A DNA stretch of 7,746 bases from an uncultured Bacteroidota bacterium (GTDB lineage Bacteria > Bacteroidota > Bacteroidia > 2-12-FULL-35-15). Where the stretch lies: positions 1 through 7,746 of the forward strand of contig CAIRRW010000431.1 of the NCBI GenBank assembly GCA_903881065.1. Reading direction: 5' to 3'. A program made the translations under genes and the position numbers. Shown piece after piece: positions 1 through 4,358 of the stretch (position 1 is the first letter of the stretch; the number at the start of each line of letters is the position of its first letter). The notes beneath the pieces were generated by a model. That model was not told where the DNA came from and made no database searches. It saw only the letters and a program-made list of their open reading frames with translations.

Positions 1-378
1 CACTGGAGCATTATGGAACACTGGGTCGGGAGCTTTAAAAAACTCTATGCCATGTGTAAAATGTAAAAATTGTTTTATTGTTTTTACAATACTCTTCACT
101 CCTATCCGCATTATTCCCTTCAGTGCAACTACACCTATTGCTTTCGAGTATCTTCGTATTTCTTTACGGTCGGTGAGCACATAATACTTCCATGGCTGTC
201 TGTTAACAGCCGAAGGAGCCATTCGTCCTGCATCTATTATCTGTTCAATAATATTTTTATCTACCAGTTTATCTTCATACTTTCTTACAGCACGTCGTTC
301 ATAAATTGTATTTAATGTACTATTGGCTAACACTGACTTTAGATTTCTTGCTGCCGGCTTTTTTAGTTTTGTTTCCAT
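1..378 (-). CDS. Nitroreductase family protein, N-terminal part (cut by the window edge)
   Basis: I translated the minus strand from an ATG at 378; it stays open for 126 codons and runs off the left edge, so the C-terminal part is missing. Nitroreductases are FMN-dependent NAD(P)H oxidoreductases, usually about 170-220 residues. Seen here: the N-terminal phosphate/FMN-contact motif YERRAVRKY (residues 26-34), the family hallmark APSAVNRQPW (54-63) followed by the strand KYYVLTD (64-70), and near the edge a segment ending FHNAPV (121-126), which resembles the FxxAPV turn of the family. A basic stretch with few acidic residues lies between, at about 74-106. The true substrate (nitroaromatic, quinone, flavin or other) cannot be read from this fragment. 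It lies 25 bp downstream of the universal stress protein gene on the same strand, so co-transcription is likely. Family assignment is firm; specificity is unknown. Confidence 0.88.
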   Translation of the reverse strand, partial: METKLKKPAARNLKSVLANSTLNTIYERRAVRKYEDKLVDKNIIEQIIDAGRMAPSAVNRQPWKYYVLTDRKEIRRYSKAIGVVALKGIMRIGVKSIVKTIKQFLHFTHGIEFFKAPDPVFHNAPV

Positions 379-379
379 T

Positions 380-395
380 TAATGATTATTCATTA
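380..395. repeat. AT-rich dyad between the usp and nitroreductase genes
   Basis: TAATGA, TTAT, TCATTA: perfect 6-bp arms around a 4-base loop, filling most of the 25-bp gap and ending two bases from the nitroreductase start codon. Its A/T composition makes a chance origin plausible. As RNA it would be a weak stem close to the second gene's translation start. It has no T-run, so it is not a credible terminator. Confidence 0.3.
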
Positions 396-403
396 TTAAT
401 TTA

Positions 404-1234
404 TTAAGCATGCAATACCAAAACAGGATATTTGGCAGTTGCGCTTAAATCCTTTGTTACAGTACCATGAAAAAGGTCAGAAATGAATCCCCTGTTGTAA
501 AATGTTATCGACAGCATATCGGCTTTCTTTTTCATCATGTATCCGTTAATACTTTCCGGAATATCATCAGAAAACACCTGCTCGAACTCCACATTACTAT
601 CATTGCCGAGCACATCAATTATCTCGCTGCGCAATGCCCTGAATACATCTATGCTAATTTCAGATGGATATTTACTTACATGCAGAAAAACAAACTGAGG
701 GTTGAATGCTTTCATAAATTGACTAAGCAATGAGAATGAAAAATTACTTCTACGCGAATAATCCCAGGCAAAAACAATTTTTTTCATCCTACCAAACGTA
801 GCATTTTCGGGTACTACAAGTACAGGACAATTTGTTTTTTTGATTACATTATATGTATTGGTGCCGAACAAATATTGGTCAACATCATCAATTCCATTGG
901 TACCCATCACAATCATAGCGTTGTTTCCATCAGCATCAGAAAAGTTTTTTTCGAATGCTTTTACTGTAATTTCAACTTCATAAGTTGTGGAAATATTAAA
1001 TGTAAGGCTTGTTTCTGCAGCCATGTCTTTCAGTTTTTTTGAAACAATAAGGGAGTTTTTTCTAGCCTCTGCTCCTATCCCTTCGCCCATACTTACAGCC
1101 TCAGGCATTATTATGCGTTGAACATTAACTAATATCACTTGGGCTTCAAACACCTGAGCTAGCCTTGCTGCATATTCTACAGCATTAATTGATGCAGAGG
1201 AAAAATCAACAGGACAAATTATTTTATTAATCAT
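404..1234 (-). CDS. Universal stress protein with two tandem Usp domains
   Basis: The product has 276 residues, about twice a single Usp domain, and reads as two domains in tandem. Domain 1 (about 1-142) begins INKIICPVDFS, with Asp10 at the usual adenine-contact position, and carries a complete ATP-binding motif G-2x-G-9x-G-T at residues 111-125, followed by CPVLVVP. Domain 2 (about 150-276) begins KKIVFAWDYS and ends YPVLVLHA, but its glycine motif is degenerate: the first glycines are missing and only an FHGT remnant is left. So domain 1 probably binds ATP and domain 2 probably does not. Usp proteins are cytoplasmic and support survival of starvation, hypoxia or other stress; the partner here is unknown. 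I chose the ATG at 1234 because it places the Usp start directly before beta-strand 1. A TTG ten codons upstream (1264) is possible but adds an unconserved-looking extension. The nitroreductase gene follows after 25 bp. Confidence 0.9.
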   Translation of the reverse strand: MINKIICPVDFSSASINAVEYAARLAQVFEAQVILVNVQRIIMPEAVSMGEGIGAEARKNSLIVSKKLKDMAAETSLTFNISTTYEVEITVKAFEKNFSDADGNNAMIVMGTNGIDDVDQYLFGTNTYNVIKKTNCPVLVVPENATFGRMKKIVFAWDYSRRSNFSFSLLSQFMKAFNPQFVFLHVSKYPSEISIDVFRALRSEIIDVLGNDSNVEFEQVFSDDIPESINGYMMKKKADMLSITFYNRGFISDLFHGTVTKDLSATAKYPVLVLHA

Positions 1235-1281
1235 GATTTCTAATTTTAAGTTTTGATTAAACAATCTATTTTAATTCATTA

Positions 1282-1289
1282 CAAAGTAA
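1282..1289 (-). promoter_or_regulatory. Candidate -7 element for the usp-nitroreductase unit
   Basis: Read on the minus strand this is TTACTTTG, seven of eight matches to the Bacteroidota -7 consensus TAnnTTTG. It would start transcription near 1277-1278, giving a leader of roughly 43 bases before the usp ATG at 1234. I see no TTTG/TTG -33 element at the usual 19-21 bp distance, which would fit a promoter that needs an activator. The FNR-like box centred at 1318.5 lies about 41 bp upstream of the predicted start. Confidence 0.45.
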
Positions 1290-1311
1290 CCTATTATCAA
1301 ACAAGGGCTCA

Positions 1312-1325
1312 ATGATAGGAATCAA
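1312..1325. promoter_or_regulatory. FNR/CRP-family binding site, strong match
   Basis: ATGATAGGAATCAA matches the FNR/FixK/Anr consensus TTGATnnnnATCAA at nine of ten defined bases; only the first T is replaced by A. It lies 78 bp upstream of the usp start codon and is centred (1318.5) at the class II activator position, about -41, relative to the predicted usp start. Universal stress and nitroreductase genes belong to oxygen-limitation regulons in other bacteria: Anr regulates usp genes in Pseudomonas, and the mycobacterial DosR regulon includes both families. No regulator gene is in the window, so the protein that binds here is inferred. Confidence 0.5.
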
Positions 1326-1337
1326 AGCGCCCTTTGA
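1322..1337. repeat. Perfect short dyad between the two FNR-like boxes
   Basis: TCAAAG, CGCC, CTTTGA forms 6-bp arms around a 4-base centre. It shares its left arm with the strong FNR-like box and its right arm with the weaker one. It could be a separate operator or a by-product of the two overlapping boxes. Confidence 0.35.
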
Positions 1338-1347
1338 CATGAATCAC
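1334..1347. promoter_or_regulatory. Second, weaker FNR/CRP-like box
   Basis: TTGACATGAATCAC matches TTGATnnnnATCAA at eight of ten defined bases, with the fifth and last bases changed to C. Its centre (1340.5) is 22 bp from the stronger box, about two helical turns, so two dimers could sit on the same DNA face. It overlaps the perfect dyad at 1322-1337. It is less certain than the first box. Confidence 0.3.
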
Positions 1348-1355
1348 TATATTTG
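1348..1355 (+). promoter_or_regulatory. Candidate distal plus-strand -7 element
   Basis: TATATTTG matches TAnnTTTG fully. Start would be near 1360, about 116 bases ahead of the DUF1697 ATG. The strong FNR-like box is centred about 41 bp upstream of this start too, so one box could serve both directions. A nearer perfect -7 element at 1429 is the likelier main promoter for the DUF1697 gene. Confidence 0.3.
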
Positions 1356-1428
1356 GAATTGCCCTTGTTTTGGAAGTTATAATTATTCAACAACATTAGT
1401 ACAAGGCTGACGTATTAGTGTATTTAAT

Positions 1429-1436
1429 TATCTTTG
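1429..1436 (+). promoter_or_regulatory. Candidate -7 element for the DUF1697 gene
   Basis: TATCTTTG matches TAnnTTTG fully. It predicts a start near 1440 and a leader of about 35 bases before the ATG at 1476. No clear -33 element is visible. Confidence 0.5.
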
Positions 1437-1475
1437 GAACTGATAAACAATTAATATTAAGCAAAACCAAGTAGT

Positions 1476-2027
1476 ATGAAAACCTATATTTCAATTTTGA
1501 GAGGAATAAACGTAAGCGGGAAACGGATGATAAAGATGAGTGATTTACAAACGCTTTACGAATCACTTGGGTTTAAAAATATACATACCTATATACAAAG
1601 CGGCAATGTGGTGTTTCAATTCAAGAAATCAAAAACTGCTGAACTGGCAACTAAAATAAGCAAGCTGATTAATGATAAATACAATTTTGAAGTACCAGTG
1701 CTGGTAATTGAAACGGATGAATTGCGGTTAATTTTAGAGAACAATCCTTTTGTAAATACCCGAAAGGAAGATAGTACTAAACTACATGTTACGTTTCTGG
1801 CAAATGAGCCGGACAAAACTGAAATTTCAAAAATCAGCGGCAACTTCTCGCCTGATGAATACGTAATTTCCGGCAAAACAATTTATCTGTTTTGTCCCAA
1901 CGGTTATGGAAACACAAAGTTGAATAACAACTTTTTCGAATCGAAATTAAAACTTACTGCTACCACCCGAAACCGGAAAACATGCAATGAACTTTTGAAA
2001 ATTGCAGAAAGTATCGAAGAGAATTAA
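1476..2027 (+). CDS. DUF1697 family protein
   Basis: The product has 183 residues, close to the usual length of the DUF1697 family (about 175-185). Family landmarks are present in order: an N-terminal beta-strand and motif ISILRGINVSGKR (residues 5-17) followed by MSDL, the segment YIQSGNVVF (39-47), a central ferredoxin-like half with VPVLVIETDEL (73-83), and the C-terminal block LTATTRNRKTCNELL (160-174). The family is widespread, cytoplasmic and without an established biochemical role; I assign none. There is no signal peptide or membrane segment. The ATG at 1476 is the natural start because the conserved strand begins at residue 3. It is divergent from usp with a 241-bp shared region, and it stands alone: the next recognisable gene is about 770 bp downstream. 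Confidence 0.92.
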   Translation: MKTYISILRGINVSGKRMIKMSDLQTLYESLGFKNIHTYIQSGNVVFQFKKSKTAELATKISKLINDKYNFEVPVLVIETDELRLILENNPFVNTRKEDSTKLHVTFLANEPDKTEISKISGNFSPDEYVISGKTIYLFCPNGYGNTKLNNNFFESKLKLTATTRNRKTCNELLKIAESIEEN

Positions 2028-2047
2028 TTGTTTGTTCTCGAATACGC

Positions 2048-2077
2048 TCGAACTGACTGCGCTTATTGTCAATTCGA
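2048..2077. repeat. Hairpin downstream of the DUF1697 gene
   Basis: TCGAACTGAC (2048-2057) and GTCAATTCGA (2068-2077) pair at nine of ten positions around a 10-base loop. In minus-strand RNA the tenth position is a G-U pair, so the stem is complete there. It begins 20 bp after the DUF1697 stop. The left arm is preceded by a direct repeat of CTCGAA (2037-2042 and 2047-2052). There is no following T-run, so it looks more like a degenerate intergenic palindrome than an intrinsic terminator. Confidence 0.4.
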
Positions 2078-2318
2078 CCAGAATGGAAATGGTGCAATTT
2101 TATCTTATTTCTATAAACATTTAAACCCATTGGATTCTTTTTCTATTTCCTCCCAAAAACCAACTATATTTTAATTATATATTAGAGGGTTGAAAATTAA
2201 AAAATATCAACGCCAAAAAATGCCCTTAAATCAACTTCCGAGTTTAATTATTCGAATATACTCTAAAATAAAAACAGTGCCTTAAAATGCGTTAGCGCGT
2301 TTCTTTGGAGTGCGATTT

Positions 2319-2501
2319 TCATACTTCTAGCTCTTTTGCCCATACTTCTAGCTCTTTTGCCAACACTTCTACTTCTTTTGCCAGTACTTCTAGCTCTTTT
2401 GCCAGCACTTCTAGCTCTTTTGCCAATACTTCTACTTCTTTTGCGCATACTTCTGCTAGAAGAGAACGATAAGTTGCTACATCCATAAAACATTCTGCCA
2501 C
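2319..2501 (-). CDS. Small hypothetical protein of VLAKELE heptad repeats (doubtful)
   Basis: A 60-residue minus-strand frame with a GTG start at 2501 and a TGA stop at 2319-2321. After about 17 ordinary residues it consists of six 7-residue units of the pattern V-L-A-K-E-(L/V)-E. Leucines at unit positions 2 and 6 give the 3-4 spacing of an amphipathic coiled coil. Differences between DNA units are mostly synonymous in this frame (GTA/GTG for Val, TTG/CTG for Leu, GAA/GAG for Glu) or L-to-V, with a Cys unit and a Trp unit at the two ends. In the frame that reads KRARS-x-G the same differences change the amino acid every time. That favours this frame as the one once or now selected. Against it: stops lie just upstream (TAA TAG, then one codon before the GTG), there is no visible promoter, and I recognise no family. 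It may be the tail of a frameshifted gene. Confidence 0.3.
   Translation of the reverse strand: MAECFMDVATYRSLLAEVCAKEVEVLAKELEVLAKELEVLAKEVEVLAKELEVWAKELEV
2321..2446. repeat. 21-bp tandem repeat, six full units plus a partial one
   Basis: Six consecutive 21-bp units start at 2321, 2342, 2363, 2384, 2405 and 2426. A partial seventh (ATACTTCT) begins at 2447. The plus-strand unit is close to ATACTTCTAGCTCTTTTGCC plus one base. Units 3 and 6 share the variant CTACTTC in place of CTAGCTC, suggesting duplication of a larger block. The period is a multiple of three and two minus-strand frames stay open through the whole array. Confidence 0.92.
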
Positions 2502-2726
2502 TTCCTATTATGATGTACTTGCCATAAAGGAAAATCCAGGTCGTTTCAATTTTCTTTAGCAGAGTACCTTTCACCTGATTCATTATGATTACCTAAAACA
2601 TTTCTGCCGTAGTTGTACTCACCAATTACTCTTATTTAAATATCCACATAACTAATTTTAGCTTGGCAATACTTCACGTAACATGTTAAAATAAGCTACG
2701 CAGCAAATCGGAACTTTTATATAATA

Positions 2727-2758
2727 AGACCAATGAACCAATAAACTAATGAGCCAAT
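2727..2758. repeat. Four tandem degenerate octamers upstream of the pssA promoter
   Basis: The units are AGACCAAT, GAACCAAT, AAACTAAT and GAGCCAAT (2727-2758). All end in AAT and all but the third share CCAAT. The array ends 17 bp before the pssA -7 element, so it covers the -33 region and positions just upstream. Simple slippage repeats of this kind could vary in copy number, or the units may be repeated binding sites. Confidence 0.55.
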
Positions 2759-2775
2759 TCTATTTCCCCCTTCTT

Positions 2776-2783
2776 TATTTTTG
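2776..2783 (+). promoter_or_regulatory. -7 promoter element of pssA-purS
   Basis: TATTTTTG matches TAnnTTTG fully. It predicts a start near 2788, leaving a leader of only about 11 bases before the ATG at 2799. The gene also has no Shine-Dalgarno-like purine run, as is common in Bacteroidota. Confidence 0.6.
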
Positions 2784-2798
2784 TTAATTTCGCCGACA

Positions 2799-3530
2799 AT
2801 GAATATCAAAAAAAATATTCCAAATGCCATTACGTGCGGCAATTTATTATGCGGTTGTCTTGCATTGGTTTCGATATTTAATGGCGATTTAATAACAAGT
2901 GCCATATTGGTAAGCATTGCCGCCATTCTCGATTTCTTCGATGGCTTTGCTGCCCGCATATTAAAGGTAAGCGGCGAAATGGGAAAACAACTGGATTCCC
3001 TGGCCGATATGGTAACCTTCGGGGTAGTGCCCGGCGCCACCATGTTCAAAATGATGAACGCATCACAAAACAATGTGGAAAGCTATCTTCCTTACTTCGC
3101 CTTTTTAATAACCATTTTTTCTGCCCTTCGGTTAGCCAAGTTTAATATCGATACCCGTCAGTCCTCCTCTTTTATAGGTGTGCCCACTCCCGCCTCCTCA
3201 TTATTAATCTGCACGCTGCCATTAATTAATCGTTTTCAGTTTCAGCTCGGCAGTTTTTATGTTCCTTCCATTACACTTAATTTCTATTTTTTATTACTAT
3301 TAGCTATTCTCATCTCCTATTTAATGGTAGCCGAACTACCACTGTTTGCTCTTAAATTCAAAACATTTGGCTGGGCAGATAATATAATAAGATATGTTTT
3401 CTTGATAAGTTCCTTACTTTTGTTGATAGTATTTCACTTCATCGCAATACCAATAATAATATTTTTGTACATCGTTTTATCCATCATAAATAATATAAAA
3501 ACTAAAAATGAAATTCAGAGCAGAAATTGA
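2799..3530 (+). CDS. pssA: CDP-diacylglycerol--serine O-phosphatidyltransferase
   Basis: Integral membrane enzyme that joins CDP-diacylglycerol and L-serine to give phosphatidylserine, the precursor of phosphatidylethanolamine. The 243-residue product carries the full CDP-alcohol phosphatidyltransferase signature DGxxAR-x8-G-x3-D-x3-D: Asp48, Gly49, Ala52, Arg53, Gly62, Asp66 and Asp70, which bind the metals and CDP and supply the catalytic base. The start IPNAITCGNLLCG (residues 7-19) is typical of the bacterial type II PssA. Hydrophobic segments lie at about 11-28, 31-47, 96-113, 131-145, 160-178 and 196-231. I chose the ATG at 2799; a TTG six codons earlier (2781) falls inside the -7 element. 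The 3' end overlaps purS by 23 bp, so the two are co-transcribed and probably translationally coupled. Confidence 0.94.
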   Translation: MNIKKNIPNAITCGNLLCGCLALVSIFNGDLITSAILVSIAAILDFFDGFAARILKVSGEMGKQLDSLADMVTFGVVPGATMFKMMNASQNNVESYLPYFAFLITIFSALRLAKFNIDTRQSSSFIGVPTPASSLLICTLPLINRFQFQLGSFYVPSITLNFYFLLLLAILISYLMVAELPLFALKFKTFGWADNIIRYVFLISSLLLLIVFHFIAIPIIIFLYIVLSIINNIKTKNEIQSRN

Positions 3531-3759
3531 TGTAATGCCTTTAAAAGCATTATTAGACCCACAAGGGAAAGCAGTAACCGGAAGCATGAAAAACCTTGGA
3601 TTACCCGAAATACAAAATGTAAGAATAGGGAAACACATTACCTTGGAAATAGAGGCTGCATCAAAGGAAGCTGCCAACGCCAAAGTGGATGAAGCTTGTA
3701 AAAAATTACTTGCAAATCAAATAATGGAATTTTATGAGTTTGAGTTGTTCGAGAACTAA
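3508..3759 (+). CDS. purS: Phosphoribosylformylglycinamidine synthase subunit PurS
   Basis: PurS is the small structural subunit of the PurL-PurQ-PurS complex that converts FGAR, glutamine and ATP to FGAM in purine biosynthesis; it helps bring PurQ and PurL together for ammonia channelling. The 83-residue length is normal. Seen in the sequence: an N-terminal strand KFRAEIDVMP, the segment LLDPQGKAVTGSMKNLG (about 15-31), the strand VRIGKHITLEIEA (38-50), and a C-terminal helix and strand ending in the motif MEFYEFEL. No purL or purQ is in the window; the position behind pssA is a neighbourhood rather than a pathway link. The start lies inside pssA (23-bp overlap in another frame), and the A-rich ACTAAAA before the ATG gives little ribosome-binding signal, so coupling to pssA translation is likely. 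Confidence 0.93.
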   Translation: MKFRAEIDVMPLKALLDPQGKAVTGSMKNLGLPEIQNVRIGKHITLEIEAASKEAANAKVDEACKKLLANQIMEFYEFELFEN

Positions 3760-3779
3760 TTTGTAAATTGATTGTTAGG

Positions 3780-3802
3780 TAAAATGTTAATGCAGCATTT
3801 TA
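3780..3802 (+). terminator. Weak candidate terminator after purS
   Basis: TAAAATG (3780-3786) and CATTTTA (3796-3802) form a 7-bp stem around a 9-base loop, followed by TTTATTT. It lies 20 bp after the purS stop and before the DinB-like gene. The stem is A/T-rich and the loop long, so this is tentative. Confidence 0.3.
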
Positions 3803-3842
3803 TTTATTTCATCAACTATAAATACGTACAAAACTCAACACG

Positions 3843-4358
3843 ATGACATTGCAGGAGAAATTAAAACTGAATACCGATACGCTTTTAAACTCGTTTAAAA
3901 CACTTACTAACGAACAAATTCAATTTAAACCTGCAGATACTGTCTGGAGCATTTCAGAAATTATCGAACATATTTTTTTAGTAGATGTAGGTGTGGCAAA
4001 AGTGCTTACACTGCCACCCGAAAAAGGAAATACAGAAAACAACCGTACTGAATTATTCAGCGATCAAAAGTTAAACACCCTTCTTGTTAATCGAAGCTTC
4101 AAAGTTCCTGCACCCGATTTTGTTTCACCTCAAGGGCGATTCGCCAATGCCGACGATGCTGCAAAAAATATCAACATCATCATTGATAAAATTATTTATC
4201 ATCTCGATACCAATAAAATTGAGGAGGAAACGCATACCATCAAACATCAAGTGCTGGGTGAAATGACTAAAACTGATTGGGTACACTTCCTTATTCATCA
4301 TACCAATAGGCACCTGATGCAACTGGAGGAAGTGAAGAAATCGATTGTAATTAATTAA
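3843..4358 (+). CDS. DinB-like family protein (DinB/YfiT four-helix metal-binding fold)
   Basis: A 171-residue cytoplasmic protein of the DinB/YfiT superfamily (DinB_2-type), which has a four-helix bundle and a metal site made by three histidines. The likely ligands are visible: His43 in SEIIEHIF and the pair His153/His157 in the C-terminal HHTNRH motif. Trp35 in the VWSISEIIEH block and the ending WVHFLIHHTNRHLMQLEEV are also typical. Members include thiol transferases and many proteins of unknown role, and some are damage-inducible; nothing here identifies a substrate. It starts 83 bp after purS with its own ATG, after a weak hairpin, and probably has its own promoter, though I find no good -7 element. 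Its stop codon interlocks with the stop of the convergent lptB gene (4355-4358), so there is no intergenic space for a terminator. Confidence 0.85.
   Translation: MTLQEKLKLNTDTLLNSFKTLTNEQIQFKPADTVWSISEIIEHIFLVDVGVAKVLTLPPEKGNTENNRTELFSDQKLNTLLVNRSFKVPAPDFVSPQGRFANADDAAKNINIIIDKIIYHLDTNKIEEETHTIKHQVLGEMTKTDWVHFLIHHTNRHLMQLEEVKKSIVIN

Larger units (their letters stand above)
1299..1370. repeat. 10-bp perfect inverted repeat framing the usp control region
   Basis: AAACAAGGGC at 1299-1308 and GCCCTTGTTT at 1361-1370 are exact reverse complements with 52 bp between them. The core GCCCTT also occurs a third time at 1329-1334. The arms enclose both FNR-like boxes and a plus-strand -7 element. The GC-rich cores in an otherwise A/T-rich spacer argue against simple composition bias. 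The distance is too long for a terminator. Paired operator half-sites are one explanation. Confidence 0.4.
2028..2798. other. Long region without a recognisable gene
   Basis: This 771-bp stretch separates the DUF1697 gene from pssA. From left to right it holds a hairpin (2048-2077), an A/T-rich stretch where I see nothing specific (about 2080-2318), a 21-bp tandem repeat array (2321-2446) with short minus-strand reading frames through it, further sequence with no clear signal (about 2502-2726), four octamers (2727-2758) and the pssA promoter. No homology-like protein motif could be recognised apart from the heptad repeats. It may contain decayed genes. Confidence 0.6.

Noticed and set aside
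70..315. Plus-strand open frame of 81 codons
   Set aside because: It lies opposite the nitroreductase fragment, whose minus-strand translation shows clear family motifs. The plus-strand peptide is Tyr/Phe/Ser-rich with no domain character.
2240..2263. Imperfect dyad GAGT...ACTC around ATTCGAAT
   Set aside because: Outer arms of only 4 bp with unequal spacing to the centre. Not strong enough to call an operator or terminator.
2679..2688. Perfect 10-bp palindrome TAACATGTTA upstream of pssA
   Set aside because: Several 10-bp palindromes are expected by chance in a 7.7-kb A/T-rich window, and this one has no matching second site.
2028..2798. Possible CRISPR array or defence island in the gene-poor region
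   Set aside because: The 21-bp units are contiguous without unique spacers, and no cas, nuclease or mobile-element gene is present.
2717..3073. Minus-strand open frame of 118 codons across the pssA start
   Set aside because: It overlaps the pssA active-site region, whose plus-strand reading has the complete phosphatidyltransferase signature. The minus-strand peptide has no recognisable motif.
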